From positions 16,659,395 through 16,723,394 of the forward strand of contig JACGWO010000004.1 in assembly GCA_034509735.1 (NCBI GenBank): 64,000 nucleotides of DNA, written 5' to 3'. Positions 1 to 12,166 of the stretch are shown here, piece by piece. The position numbers and the translations under genes were made by a program. The number at the start of each line of letters is the position of its first letter. Position 1 is the first letter of the stretch. The DNA comes from Sesamum alatum. Its lineage: Eukaryota > Streptophyta > Magnoliopsida > Lamiales > Pedaliaceae. The notes beneath the pieces were generated by a model. The model ran no database searches, was not told where the DNA came from, and worked only from the letters and a program-made list of their open reading frames with translations.

Positions 1-292
1 CCAGGGGCATGTGGAGTGTCTTGACCTCCTCCGGTAGCTGGTTTATGTTGGTTGTAGTCCCCTCCCTTGTCTGTTGTTCTTTCTTCAAAGACTCACTCAA
101 CTAACAATTGATCTTCTCAAGCTCATTTGTCCTCTTGAAGGTATCCTCTGATAGAGAACTCCCAGCCAACACAGTCACCTGTACACTAGTGAAAAATCAG
201 TAAATTTATCACTGTATATTAATTGATTACTTTCGTTATCACTTACCATGCTGAAATGGGTAGCAAAGAGAGTAAGAGCTCTAGACCGTGGT
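1..292 (-). pseudogene. 3' part of an antisense gypsy-associated ORF (coiled-coil-like tail)
   Basis: Read on the minus strand, this stretch gives a plausible coding path with an intron. Coding sequence runs to a donor (GTAAGT, near 243-248) and resumes after an acceptor (TACAG, near 180-184) with a segment rich in E, K, L and S (TNELEKINC, then LSESLKKEQQ after a stop). It appears to be the downstream continuation of the minus-strand gene at 2334-3780, from which it is separated by the solo LTR at 293-2328. Joining the two sides across the LTR restores a run ending RSRALTLFATHFSM before the donor. At least one in-frame stop is present, so it is decayed. Function is unknown; I infer it is the C-terminal part of a PF04195-type transposon-associated protein. 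The window begins inside it. Confidence 0.45.
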
Positions 293-2328
293 TGTTAGAA
301 TAGGTGACCGTGAAGCCAATCTGATTGGGCTAATGTAACCTGTCTCTGACAATTGTGGTATAAATAAAATTGTTCTGAATAAAAGTGATGTTCGGTTTAT
401 GGCATTTGGTACTTTGATTGTGTTCACTTAAATTTTGTGTTACTCTTCAATGCATAAGCAAAGCCCACAGACTGGATGCGTTAATCCAAGAGGCTGGATT
501 GCGCATAGGTTGGCAGTCATGAATCCAGCCTCTGTGGATCGATTTGAAACCCTCCAAGTCAAGGACCTTGAGATTGGGTATCGAGGGTCCGAACGAGACT
601 TGCACTAAGGATTGCAGTCATGTTTCATCGACAAGTGATGAGGGTCGTCCATGCAATATTAGTGGATTAGTTGGCTTGGTATCGGCTGACTGAGGTGACT
701 CGCATGAATCGTCATATGAAAAACTTTGAGTGGGTTGGTCGGTATGACTCGTATTCCTGACTCCAATAGTACGAGATTAGTCCTCAGACTTGAGGGATTA
801 TGGCAGTCACATACACACCATGCCTGTGTCTTAGGTTTGGCAAAAGGCTACCAGGTCAAAATACTTCATTGCTAGAAGCTTTATCTAGTGCAGTCAGAAT
901 GTGTAGTGTGGACGCTGAGTCCCACGAGAGAACCCATCTCCTGTCAACGTATGACGATAGTATCTCACTTACACTCTGAGACTCGTTCCCTATAAAATGT
1001 GTGGCCACAGTGACTGAACAGTGGGATAGGATCTCAATGACGTTTTCAGTAGGTGAACGAGTAAAGGCTTAAGTCGAGGATGGGGACCGATATCCAAATT
1101 CCATACCCTAGACTATAGTAGTGAGATGGAAGAAGGAAGGACCGTACCTGTATGCATTCAGGAGCCTAAATGTTCGTGCCATGATTTCACCTAGTCTCTA
1201 GTGCTATAGACCATTGCTAGACGGCCACCCATGGTCACAAGCGAATTCTTGTCATTGAATAATTGGAGATTCGATCAAGTCTAGCCGAAGGTGAACCTAA
1301 AGAATCATATACAATTCACTGGAAGTGAAGGAATTAATTTGGATTGTTTCCGGGAGATGGGACAATTTAATTAGATTAAGTTGGTCTTCTTTTGGAATAT
1401 CAAGCCTTTGAGAATTAATTGGATTAATTAGGCTTGATCCATAAATTAGATTTATGAAATTAGGGAATGGGCTATTTCCCTTTTTAAAGAGGTGGAAATA
1501 TTTATTGGGGCTTAAGTATTTATTAGATCTATACTAGAAGCCCATTAGGTCTTCTGGACTATTTAAATAAGATTTAAAGGTCCACTCCATAAGGTCCATC
1601 AAGGATGGATGGACGAGATTTAATCTAGGGGATAGATGAGATGATCGGCTAGGATTAAGTTTGACTTAATCAAAGCCTTGGTTGACTAGGATTTGACTAG
1701 GTCAAATCATAATTAAAGTGTGTCTCTTTTTGTAGAGATTGAGTAGGAGTAGGAATACTACTCTATATAAACTCAAAACACACACACCACACACATTACT
1801 ACTCACTCTCATCTCACAAAACCCCCCCGCCCCCCCTTCTCCGCCATCTCCTCCCCTCTCTTCACCTCTAAAATCCCTTCTTGGTTTATTGTCTTTGATA
1901 CAAGGAAGCACATGAACAATTGATCACGTTAAACAATAGCATTTGGTCGATTGTTCCCTCCCTTTTTTTGATATCTTGTTAGCACGAGAGTATCAAGGTT
2001 CCAGTGAATTGCGTGGACGACTTGGAGGATCTCTACATTGAGATCTAGGTGAAAAATTGGGTAACAATGCGTGTAGCCGAACGAAGAAAGCTACAAGGGT
2101 GAGTACACTTGTTACGATTCCATTTCTTCGTTCCACCCTATGGCCTCCATGAATCTTGCATGTTTCCTTTTATTCAAGAGATACACTGAATGCCCCGGAG
2201 AATCAAGGGTACACCCTTGATCGGTTTTAAATTCCATTTCAATTATGCATGTTTACGTTTTTATTATGTTTAAACACCCCCTGCGATTTCGCACAGACCC
2301 TCTCCCTGGCCGATTCGCTTGGCTTACA
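293..2328 (+). mobile_element. Ty1/copia solo LTR (family 1)
   Basis: The LTR starts TGTTAGAATAGGTGACC and ends in TTACA, about 2.04 kb long, flanked by GTGGT (288-292) and GTGGC (2329-2333), a 5-bp TSD with one change. No internal region, primer-binding site or polypurine tract accompanies it, so it is a solo LTR left by LTR-LTR recombination. It closely resembles the inverted solo LTR at 43817-45841, and more distantly the LTRs of the copia stack after 47109. It splits a minus-strand PF04195-like pseudogene. Confidence 0.85.
1764..1771 (+). promoter_or_regulatory. TATA box of copia LTR
   Basis: CTCTATATAAACTC lies before a CA-rich and C-rich stretch (1775-1850) in the solo LTR. The equivalent place in the family 2 LTR (49133 onward, TCTATATAAACCCC) has the same form, so this is the likely U3 promoter of the element. 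The short ORFs that start just downstream are not thought to be genes. Confidence 0.55.
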
Positions 2329-2333
2329 GTGGC

Positions 2334-3780
2334 ATGTTTTCTATGTAAGTCTTGTCTAAAGATTGTGCATTTCACTCAACATATCGACAGCAAGCTGCTT
2401 TCACCATCATGCAATGTTAGGGATTGATCATCCTTCACAATCTAGTTCTGAATGTGTGTCTTCCTAATAGCACCATTCTTTAGCAGGACGTGGACTTCCG
2501 ACTTGAGTAGAAGGGTGAGTAGCAGTGGCAGGAGGCGCTTGAGACCCTGATTAACTCTTGACCCATTTGGAGGGTGGTGGCAGTGATCTATAGGGTGCTT
2601 CCATTTAGGATCACCAATAGAGGCGGAGCTAGCCAGGGTTGAAAGAAGACTTTTCTGTAGGGTGCGGAGAACAGTGGAGCCAGCATTAGGAGTCCCCTCC
2701 GTACTTCCCCTTGCTGCGAGATCTTGTATTAATTTCTAGAATATTTTCACTTCTAACACAAGTACAACAAAAACAAACCAAGTCCATAAAGTTTTTCATC
2801 ACTAATCCCTCGGCAGGTAAAAACCATAAGGGCTGCAAAGAGTATACCAACAGTAAGATTCATATCAACTACTCCAAGTCGTAACGATGGAGGATGGCAG
2901 GGTGAGCTAGCTTATGGGGATCATAAGTGTAAGAATTCAAACGAGCCAGCATAGAGCAAAAGGCAGCAGGTCGAGTGCCGGCAAAGTACATAAGGTATTC
3001 TGAAGGATTACTAATTCAAGCACAGGGAACCTTTAGGGCACAGGGGAGGAAATAAATAAATATTACATTTCCACTTCTTCATAGGGGAGTTAGTCTGTAG
3101 AAACCAAGCTTCCCTTTGAGAAGTGAAATAGAACAACCCAAGACCTGCTCTCTTGAGTAGGAAAAAAGAATGGAACTGAGAACCCATGGGGTTTCCCCCT
3201 CATTTATGACCAGAGTGAAAAAAGCTTGCTAACATACTAAAAGATTTGGGAACTAACTGATTTAAAGGAACATTAAACCGTAACACAACGTCGAAATAGG
3301 AGTCATGGATGTGGAAACATAGCCCATATTCTAACTGGGCTATATAAAAGCATAGAAAACCATCTGGAGAAATATTCTACTGAGTATCAGCAGAAGGAAC
3401 TTGAATCACAAAATCATCAGGGACCCTATATCACTCCCTACTGACCATCTCATCACGACGGTAAAGCGAGAATGCTAAACCTAAAAGAATCGACACCATC
3501 CTCCACCAATCTATCCTCAATCTTTTGTCTCTCTTTCTCCTCCCAAGCGTTCCCTCTTCCTCCTCAATCTCACCCCCATGGTGGGAGGCCGAGTCAGAAA
3601 GAAGCCAAGGTGGCTTTATCTTCCTCGGAGGAGTCTACCACATTTACCATTACATCTTCTATAGCACGCTCATCTATACTACCAGTCAACTTAGTGAAAA
3701 AAAATGCAACAAGGAAGAGAAAAATCATACCTGAGGGAGAAGGGAGTGGGAGCAAAGAGAATCAGAATCACTAAGGTAAA
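2334..3780 (-). pseudogene. Antisense PF04195-like ('putative gypsy type transposon') ORF
   Basis: The minus strand reads through a recognisable but broken protein. From about 3470 down to 2875 it gives DDFVIQVPSADT, a stop, ISPDGFLCFYIAQLEYGL, then FDVVLRFNVPLNQLVPKSF and, near 2925, DPHKLAHPAILHRYDLE. The motif order (PPDGFxxxYIxQLExGLRFP, then FNVPLNQLVPNSF) is that of the plant PF04195 domain, known as an extra gene of some Ty3/gypsy elements. A likely acceptor (CTCTTTGCAG) lies near 2842-2851, so the gene had introns. The N-terminal part (3470-3780) is rich in E and K. There are several stops and frameshifts. It lies antisense, upstream of the plus-strand gypsy 3' LTR at 4290, and its 3' end is displaced by the solo LTR. 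A function in retrotransposition is unproven for the family. Confidence 0.6.
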
Positions 3781-4289
3781 TCCTGCAATAAAAATTTAAG
3801 AAGATGAGAAATAAATCAAGAAGGAGACAAAGAAGGAGAACAAAAAAACTCATTAAAAATTCGACCAAAGGATATGAGAAAGGCACCGGTCACATAGCAA
3901 ATGTAGCTTTCCTTAAAAAAACAAACCTAGGAAGAAGTCCTATCAGTGTAGGACTTTGAAGTTTTCTCTCCTTGCTGGGCACCTTCAACCAATCGGAGGG
4001 CGATTGGCTCGTACACTCCACCACGTGTAACTTATCATGTTGTATTTTGTAATTATCACTTGCTCGTTTCAAATTTGGACAGATCCCTCCAATTAAGCGC
4101 TCGAAAGGTGGTTACGCACAGCACAACTAGACATACCCATCTAGCCCAGCGAGATCCTCCTGGTGAGATCAGCACAGCTGAAAAACTTTTTCACATGTGG
4201 GACAATCTTTGAAACATAATCCTCGCATAGCAGGAATATTCTCTCCTACTCCAACAGTCCAACGAGTCTTGCATTCCTGGAGTGGGGGG
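3781..4289 (+). other. 3' non-coding region and polypurine tract of gypsy element G1
   Basis: No coding sequence is seen. From about 4115 to 4289 the sequence matches the stretch before the other gypsy 3' LTR (13715-13881), for example GACATACCCAT and CAGCA..AACTGAAAA. It ends in the purine-rich GGAGTGGGGGG next to the LTR start TGATGATACC, which is the expected polypurine tract. This is the downstream internal end of the element carrying the antisense ORF. Confidence 0.55.
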
Positions 4290-5085
4290 TGATGATACCC
4301 CCTCAACTCTTTATCCTGAGGCTCAAAATAAAGAAAGTGGGCCACACTTATCATCCCAAACGGCCTGACCCTGCGGGCCTATGAGCAAGGTACCAAGTAG
4401 TTTCTGCATTTACACCAACCTAATAGGGGAAAAAAGTCAGTCCAATACAATATGATTACTTAACGAACAACAGAGATTCCACATCATACACATTCCCACC
4501 AACTCAAGACACATCATAACTAAAAGATCTCCAACCAATTCTTCGTATATCTGTGGAGGCCAACCTGTAAACAAACAGGTAATGAATTCCCCAGGTTTTG
4601 GGTTGACGGGGGAAGAGTCATTCCAGCGGCCATATCTTTATATAGATAAGTCCAAATATTATTTTGATTTTTCTATTACGTAGCTTACAAGTTCAAATTT
4701 CTAATGGCATATTATTTGCCACAATCAACTCCCATGTTCTACTACAAAGAGGCCAAAAAATAAATGTCATAGTGCAGCCAAAAATGGTAACTTTGGTCAC
4801 TCACACTTTCACACTTTTTGCGCTTCGTCAACAGCAAAGCTATGAACTCCTTGCTCAATTTTTGTACTTCATGCGCTCATTTTCCCTCACATTTCAACAT
4901 TTTACTACTTCGCTTCAATTACCACACCATATTATTAAATTATTTCAAGTTTTTTCAATTATTTTTCGGTAATACAAATATTGAGTGTTAAACCTTGTTT
5001 TGCAGGTTAGTCCTCCCTTGATCTTAGGATTTTCTTGAAGATCCTTCAACCATTGTGGTGCTACTGGACTCCGGGACACTATTAA
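4290..5085 (+). mobile_element. Ty3/gypsy 3' LTR (element G1)
   Basis: Starts TGATGATACCCCCTCAA and ends near GACTCCGGGACACTATTA, matching TGATACACCCTCAA...GACTCCGGTACGCATCA of the LTR at 10495-12125 and the LTR at 13882. Length is about 0.8 kb. The U3 middle (4640-4760) has diverged or was replaced, as it matches the other copies poorly, and the last bases are eroded (CACTATTA for CGCATCA). Downstream DNA is unrelated. No 5' LTR lies in the window. Confidence 0.65.
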
Positions 5086-5899
5086 GGTGAGTGAAGAATT
5101 TAAAAAAATTATTTACTGGACATAATGCGTAATAAGGTAAAACATAATTGCAGTGAGATTAAAAATTATAAATTATAGCTTTTATCAAAATGTTGTTTTG
5201 ACGGAAATTTTAGTCACAAAATAGTTATTAAAAAATGGATCAAACTACACAATAAATAACATTTGCACCTGTATGCAAGTTTGGCCAACTTAATTGCAAG
5301 GCTAAAAGAAACGCTTAATATATCATGATGGCATCCAAAACTTGTTGTTTTTATTTTTCTTAAATTAGAAACGATAATTACATCTTTTTCATTAGTTATG
5401 TTATAATTAATTATAACAGAGGTGATTTTGAAATAGTTGATTTTATAAAAGGTGATTATGGTGTTTGGATTCACAATATGATAATTGATTCTGCAAAGGC
5501 AAACTATAATTAAATTTCAAAACTAAACTTATTTTTAAGATTAATGAAGGAATAAAAAAATTGATTGGCATAATGAGTAATTAAATAAAACATCATTGTC
5601 GGGAAATTAAAAGCAACAAATTTGTAGCTTTTATCAAAAGTGGTTTGAATATAACTTAATTCAAAAGTTATAAGAACCAAACAACACAAGAAATTGCATT
5701 TTGCCTTCAATGAAGGTTTAACCGGGTTGTTCAATTGCAAGGCCGAATGGGAGCATAGAGTGAGACAAGTACCAACACGTCCGGCGAATACTCAAAAGTT
5801 ACTTAAAAATCCACTTCTTATTAGATAGCTTGCACATGTAAACTCTTCTCCCACATGGAATGATTAATTAAATTGTGTATTCTTAAGCTTGCACATTTA
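5086..5899. other. AT-rich spacer with a diverged direct duplication
   Basis: No gene is seen. A stretch near 5110-5200 and one near 5560-5650 share order and wording (CATAATG.GTAAT, AAAACAT.ATTG, TAGCTTTTATCAAAA), so an approximately 200-bp unit seems to be repeated about 450 bp apart. The short ORFs here show no protein similarity I recognise. Confidence 0.35.
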
Positions 5900-6706
5900 G
5901 GGCTTGTTTGTTTGCCGATTTTGCATGATATGATATCCTATCATGCTTAATCACATGTTTGATTCATGATATTAGAGTCCGGCATTAATACTGGGCCTGA
6001 TTTTATCAATATTAGTTTATGAAAAAGTGTATCCCGCCTCTAAAATCTCGGTCTTAATTCCACGTCCCGTCTTATCAAAACTAATGTAGGGTTAAAAAAA
6101 ATTACTACCTAAATGCCCTCCCACTTTTTTCACCGTCTACTTCTCTCCCCTTTTATAATGGTTTAATAATAAAATATAAATAAATAATTATTACTTCAAT
6201 CTTTTTGGGACTTTTGAAAAATATTTGAGTTTTGATTAGTTATTAAGTTTCAATGTAGAATTTTCGCCATACTTTTATAAATTTTTAAAAAAATTAAACA
6301 TTCCCGCTCTTTTTTTTTCTTGAATATCTATTGTGAATTTTTCCTTATATAATGTGAAAGGGAAAAAAGAAATATTGCACAAGAATTTTTATTTTAAAAA
6401 TTGTATTTCAGTAAATATTGGGAGGTTTTTTTTTTTTTTTTTTGTTATCTTTTGTAATCATTCACAAACTATATGTTAAAATAAAAATAGTTTAAAAAAG
6501 GATACCCTTAACGGTCTTTTTTACATTTAATCATATATTTGTAATTTTTTCAACCAAACACCAGATTATATTATCACGTAGGATATCACATATTATAATA
6601 CGTGAAACCAAACAACATATAATGGATGATGGGATTAATTATCATTCCATTTTCCATCCCACCCAATCCTATCATGCCTAATCCTATCCATGAATCAAAC
6701 AAAGAC
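5900..6706. mobile_element. Tourist/PIF-Harbinger-like MITE
   Basis: Ends are GGGCTTGTTTG at the left and CAAACAAAGAC at the right (reverse complement GTCTTTGTTTG), bounded by TTA on both sides (5897-5899 and 6707-6709). Sub-terminal inverted similarity (TTGCATGATATGATATCC against GGATAGGATTAGGCATGATAGG) supports a foldback element. The 3-bp TTA duplication is that of the PIF/Harbinger superfamily. It is about 0.8 kb and non-coding, so it depends on a transposase elsewhere. Confidence 0.65.
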
Positions 6707-6709
6707 TTA

Positions 6710-7940
6710 ATATATTCTACATGCCACATGGATTAGTTAATTAAGTTTTAAGTGCTTGATAAAAAATTACCCAACTTAAAGATCACAATGAAAATTGTAG
6801 GGAATGATTAACAAAAAATGAATTGACATATATAATATTTAAGTAATATATAAATTTCTTGGCACTTGGACATGGCATGTGCATGTTTATCTGTCAAAGT
6901 AAATAATATTTTATTTATTTTCAAAAATTATCTTTTAGAGTTATTTTATTCTCTTACAAAAGACTCAAATAATAAATAGTATTTGCTGAAAAAATATGTG
7001 TTTTCTTAAGCACTTTCTTGAAGTTACTTTCAAAAGCATCTGATCAAAAGACATTTTCTAGAAGGTTGTAACTTTTGATTTAGAGGTATAATTCTAAGAG
7101 ATGCATATTTTCTGAAAAGACATAAATATCAATGTATAAATATTTTAGTTGTCATATCTACATACTTGATTTCTCAACAATTCTTTAACTTCATATTGAT
7201 TAATGTTTTTCGAGTTGCTCTTGAAAAGAGGCTTCCGAGATTGTTGTTCGACAAGCCTTGGTTGATTTTGTCGTATCCTAGAAGTGAATTTACATTAACT
7301 CGGTAACAACCCTATGGTGGGGCAACTTTCACTTTAAGGAAAGTGAAAATCACGCTTCTAGACCTTTGAAAATTCATATAACCCCAACACTTCTTTGGTG
7401 ATAATTATCATGACTGCAACTAATTATTTATTATAATAATTAAATCAGGGAAGTTGTCATCTTCGGACAGAATTGAAGTATTTATCAGCTTTTGAGTGAC
7501 TAATCACTATGTTGATTTATTATTCGATCTAGGATTTCTAGAGAACATACTAAAAAATGTATGTTTCTTCTTCATTTGCTTTATACCGAAAGCATGAAGG
7601 AAAATTTTCTTAAGGATATAATAATCGTCGTATCACATTTAAAGTGAAAACTTATTGATGTCTTTGAACAAGTCTAAGTTTGTTTCTTGAGAGTATCGTG
7701 TGTTATTAGTAAAAATAAATTAGAAGCGCACGAGCCTTTTTCTAGTGAATCCGTTGAGATTCTCAGGAGGTCTTCCGATATAAATAGGTTTCAGACCCGC
7801 ATATTAAATATAGCACTTCAGTCTTTGTTCTTTCTTCTCATAAACTTTGCTTGAGTAATAATATCCGACTCTTTAAGAAATTACTTATTGTTGCACCCAA
7901 TTTCTATTTTCGCTTTATCTTTATATCTACTTTGTTTATA
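6710..7940. other. AT-rich spacer leading into a decayed copia LTR
   Basis: No gene is seen. The part nearest 7940 behaves as an LTR 3' end: a TATA box at 7779, then CTTTGTTC and TTGCTTGAGTAATAATATCC, directly followed by a primer-binding site at 7941. I could not find the left LTR boundary, and with no second LTR in the window it cannot be set by comparison. Confidence 0.4.
7779..7786 (+). promoter_or_regulatory. TATA box in decayed copia LTR
   Basis: GATATAAATAGG about 160 bp before the primer-binding site and 215 bp before the gag start codon, as expected for the U3/R border of a short copia LTR. The element it served is dead. Confidence 0.45.
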
Positions 7941-7952
7941 TGGTATCAAAGC
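7941..7952 (+). other. Primer-binding site (initiator Met tRNA type), copia
   Basis: TGGTATCAAAGC differs by one base from TGGTATCAGAGC, the usual plant copia primer-binding site, which is present unchanged at 57861. It lies between the LTR end and the gag start at 7994. Confidence 0.65.
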
Positions 7953-7993
7953 TTGATTGCATACCAAGTATCTCATATTCTTATTCAAACAAG

Positions 7994-10440
7994 ATGAATG
8001 GAAGTGCTTTGTCAATTGTTTCTATAGAAAAGCTTGTTGGTAACAATTACAATTACTGGAGGTTAGGCATGGAAGCTTGTCTACAAAGGCAAGATTTGTG
8101 GGATCTTATCTATGGTGATGAAACAACAATTTTCAGCGGACATTTCCCAGAATGCCGAGTTGCAGAGGAAATGGAAGCTCAAGTGTGTGAAAGCTCTCTT
8201 TGATTTATGAACATCAATTAGCAAAGAGTACATAGATCATGTTAAGGATTGAAAACACCAAAACAAGTGTGGAGACACTTGAAATGTTGTTTACTAAGAA
8301 ATTTACAACCTACTTGCAATTTCTTGAGAATGAAACTAACTATGTCAACATAAGAAAATTCTTCAACTGAAGAATATTTCTTGAAAGCCAAGAATATCTG
8401 TGTTAAAATTTAAAATTTTGATTTAGAGGAGCCAGTGACCAAGAATAGTTTGTGCTAGTATCTTGTTCGTGGTCTGTGAAAAGAGTTCATGCCTTTTTTG
8501 TATCTTCCATATAAGGATTGTGAATCAACCTTTGAGTTGGAAAATTTTCTCTCAAATCAAGAAGCTTTGGTGAAACAAATGACAAGCAATAACCAGCCTC
8601 TTGACCAATCAGGGGATGTTCTTTACATTAAAGACCAAAAGAAAAGGAAATTTCACTACGAAGTACTCTGCTACTGATCAAAATCAGGAGCGATCCAAGG
8701 GAACTTCCAAAACTCTTTATAGGTGGAAAGCCGACACATATCAAGCAATATTGCTAAGTGAAGGTGGTATGTTATGGATGTGGAAAACCAGGTCACATAA
8801 AAATCAAATTGTCGAGTTAAATTGCACGAAACAGAAGCAAATTTCGTACATGAAAATTATGAATTTCAGCAACCAGATTAGGGAAGTGTTTATCTATTGA
8901 AGTTATTGATCAACCAAAGAACATTGCATTTGGTTTGCACCAAACCGACACATTTAAAAATCTCAATGTTCTCATTGACTATAACAAAGAATGGATTATG
9001 GATTCTACATGTTCTCATCACGCAACAGGGAATGTTGTATTTTGATCTGTGTTCGTTCACATTGTTGAAAGAAGGTCATAGTGATAGTGAATAATTCATT
9101 CCATCCTGTGGAAAAAAAAAGGGGGGGTGACTCGAACGATAGAGTCATATTTCTAAAGGTTGTCTATCATGTCCCAAGCTTCAAAAAGAGTCTTGCTTCA
9201 ATATCTTAGATAAAAAATTCTGAAAGGTATGTTCTCTTTGGTCCAAATGATGTTCAAGTTCTTTCAGATGTACAACATATTGAAGTTGATGTCATGTTCA
9301 CTGGAAAACAATATTCGTTATATTTCTTCTCTGCAAGTGATGCATATGTGAATATAGCAGGTCAGATTGCAATTGCAACACTTTGGCATGTTCGCTTGGA
9401 TTATGTGGGTTACCAATTACTGCAAAAAAAATCTCCACAAAGAAACTGCTTGATGGTATCCCTGTTTACAAATATATTCATCACGTTGCGGTTTGTCAAG
9501 GCGGCCAATATGGGAAATCTCGTCGGTTTCCTTTTTTGAATTATAAAAATAGAGAATCTAGTATGTTGAAATTATTCCATCCAAACCTTTTGGGACCAAC
9601 AAGAACACCTAGCTACATAGGTTTTCATTATGCGATGGTGATTGTGGACATTTTTCTAAGTTCACTTGGGTTTATTTCTTGAAACATAAAAGTGAGGCTT
9701 TCTCCAAATTATTTATTCAAGCATGACGTGGATAAAGAGCTTAGGCCATCGGTGAAGTGCTTGTGCACCGACAAGGGGGGGGGGGATTTTTGGCATATTA
9801 ACTTTGGTAATATCATAAGGAACATAAGATTCAGTGCAAGATGACTTGTCTGGAAACCCCATAACAAAATTGGATTGTTGAACGTAAGTTAGCGCATCTA
9901 AGATCTGTATGCTTGGCCTAGTTACATGAAAAAGGTTTTCACAAAGAATTGTAGGTTGCAACTTTCCATAAAACATGTCATGTTATAAGTTGGTGGTTGC
10001 CAGGTTATGAATCATCTCCTTTCAAATTCGTTAGTGTGAGTTATTTTTGAGTTTTTAGATCTATCTGTTATGTTCACATATTAAAGCATAATCAAACTAA
10101 ACTTTATCTAGAGGCTAGACATTACGTTTTTATTGGCTAGGATACTCACAAAAAAGGAAGGAGATGCATGGATCTAGAAACAAAGAAAGTAGTTGTGTCT
10201 TGTGATGTGGCATTTGATGAAGTATTGCCTTACAAGTTCAATGAAATTAAAGAAAAAAATGTTGATCGTCATTTATTCTTTAATGATTCTTCATCCATAT
10301 TTGAAGGGAGAAATAGTTTTTCACCTAAAGGAAATATTCAGCAAGATGAAACCATTGAGGTTATCCCACAAAGATCAACAAGATAAAGAAAGCAACCAAA
10401 TTGTCTAATGGATTATGAAATTCAATCAAATTGGTTTTCA
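7994..10440 (+). pseudogene. Decayed Ty1/copia gag-protease-integrase
   Basis: The gag start is best at 7994 (MNGSALSIVSIEKL then NNYNYWRLGMEACLQ), a copia gag N-terminus. A zinc knuckle remnant CYGCGKPGHIK lies near 8765-8800, with its last Cys lost. A protease-like DSTCSHHATG is near 9000. Pre-integrase WHVRLDYVGYQLLQ (near 9385) and integrase pieces with FHYAMVIVD follow in changing frames, then CMDLETKKVVVSCDVAFDEV (near 10165) from the integrase C-terminal part. There are many frameshifts and stops. Reverse transcriptase and RNase H are absent: the element stops near 10440, just before a gypsy LTR at 10495. It differs clearly from the copia elements at 47-64 kb and is much older. Confidence 0.8.
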
Positions 10441-10494
10441 GTTTGGTCTTGTTTTTTCATGGAAGACTTAAGTGGGGAGTACCCAAAATCTTAC

Positions 10495-12125
10495 TGATAC
10501 ACCCTCAACCATTTTTCCTAAATCCCAAAACAAAGAAAGGGGCCCCACTAATTAGCCTAATGGACTTGTCCCTATTGGCACATGAGCAATGCAGCAAGCC
10601 CATAATTTCCACCTTTATACTAACCTAGCATAGCCTACAAACGAGTCTGATACAGCAGGATGACTCATCAAACAACAAGGATTCCATGTCATCATATTCC
10701 CAATATTTCGGGACACATCATACTGAAAAATATGCAACAAACTCTCTCTTGATCCGTGACGGCCGACCTGTCAACAATAGGTAACGAACCCCAAATTTCA
10801 AGTTTTGTTCGTTAGCTAATACACACAGCTTTCAAATGGTGTATCGCTTGCAGTAACTAACCTCCGGCCTATAAATAGAGATCATAGTACAGTCACTAAA
10901 AAAGAAAAACTTCATTCATTCACCCTCAACCATTTTTCCTGAAGCCCAAAACGAAGGAAAAGGGCCCCATTAATCAGCCCAGCAGACTAACCTAACAAAG
11001 CACAAAAATGAGTCCCATACAACAGGACAACGCATCAAACATCAAGGGTTGCACGTTATACATATTCTCAATATTTCGAGACACATCATACTAAAAATCT
11101 CCAACAAACAACCTATCAACAGCAGGTAACAAACCCCCCAAATTTAAATTGATTAGGCAAGACTCATTAAAACGATCATATATTATGTCCACATAAGTCC
11201 AAATTCCAATCTGTTTTTCCTTTTTTTAGTTAGCTAATACATGCAGCTTTGAGACAATGTATCACTTGCAGCAACTTACTTACGACTTATAAATAGAGGT
11301 CATAGTGTAGTCACAAAAAAAAAAAAAAAAAAAAAATCCATTCATTCACACTCAACCATTTTTTCTAAAGCCCAAAACAGAGGAAGTAGCCTCTACTGAC
11401 CAACCCAATAGACCTGACCCTGTTAGCATATGAGCAATGTATCAAGCCCATGTATTTTACCTTTATACTAACCTGGTAGCCCAAAAATGAGTTTGATACA
11501 GCAGGATGACTCATCAAAAAACAAGGATTCCATATCATACATATTCTCAGTATTCGGGACACATCATACGAAAAAATCTCCAACAAACTCTTTAGATTCG
11601 CGGCGGCCGACCTATCAATAGAAGGTAAAAAAAAACCCCAAAATTCGAGTTGACTGGATAAGACTCATTCAAATGACCATATCCACATAATTCCAAACCC
11701 CAATCTATTTTTATTTTGTTAGTTAGCTAATAAACGCAGCTTTCAAATAGTGTGTCACTTGCAGCAACTAACCTCCGGCCTATAAATAGAGGCCACAGTA
11801 TAGTCATGAAAAGAAATTTCGTTCATTCACACTCACACACTTTTTTTCTCTTGGTCAAAAGGAAGTTTACGAGTTCCTTGCTCATTTTCCACAATCTACA
11901 AGCATACTTTATCTTATATATTGATATTTTATCACTAAACTTTAGTTATTACACCATATATTATGTTAATTTCAAGTATTCCCTCTCTCATTTTTTGTAA
12001 AGCAATTTAGTAACTTAAGCATCGGAGTGCTAATACCTATTTTGTAAGTTAATCCTCTCTTAATCTTAGGATTTCCATAAAGATTCTTCAACCATTGTGG
12101 TCCTGCCAGACTCCGGTACGCATCA
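10495..12125 (+). mobile_element. Ty3/gypsy 5' LTR with triplicated U3 (element G2)
   Basis: Starts TGATACACCCTCAACC and ends GGTACGCATCA, against TGATGATACC at the sister LTR. The block beginning CTCAACCATTTTT occurs three times (10504, 10925, 11351; spacing 421 and 426 bp). Each block has the same order (CCCAAAAC, then GAGCAATG, then a TATA box) and ends at CATTCA in front of the next copy; only the third continues to the LTR end. The repeated part is the U3 promoter half. TATA boxes are at 10870, 11288 and 11781. The joints share CTCA, suggesting unequal or template-switch duplication. The downstream gag lies on the same strand. Confidence 0.7.
11781..11788 (+). promoter_or_regulatory. TATA box of gypsy LTR (third U3 copy)
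   Basis: CCTATAAATAGAGG in the complete U3 copy. Equivalent boxes stand at 10870-10877 and 11288-11295 in the duplicated copies and near 14374 in the 3' LTR. The third is placed correctly for transcription through gag. Confidence 0.55.
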
Positions 12126-12150
12126 TTGCCGTTGTCTATAGGAAACTTGA
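12126..12150 (+). other. Degenerate gypsy primer-binding region
   Basis: Directly after the LTR end CATCA comes TTGCCGTTGTCTATAGGAAA. It resembles the plant gypsy form TTGGCGCCGTCTGTGGGAAA with several changes. This placement supports the LTR boundary at 12125. Confidence 0.45.
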
Positions 12151-12166
12151 GCTAAAGGCATAATAA

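Noticed and set aside
3472..3774. 100-codon plus-strand frame
   Set aside because: The minus strand here continues the PF04195-like pseudogene; the plus frame has low-complexity Ser/Pro content only.
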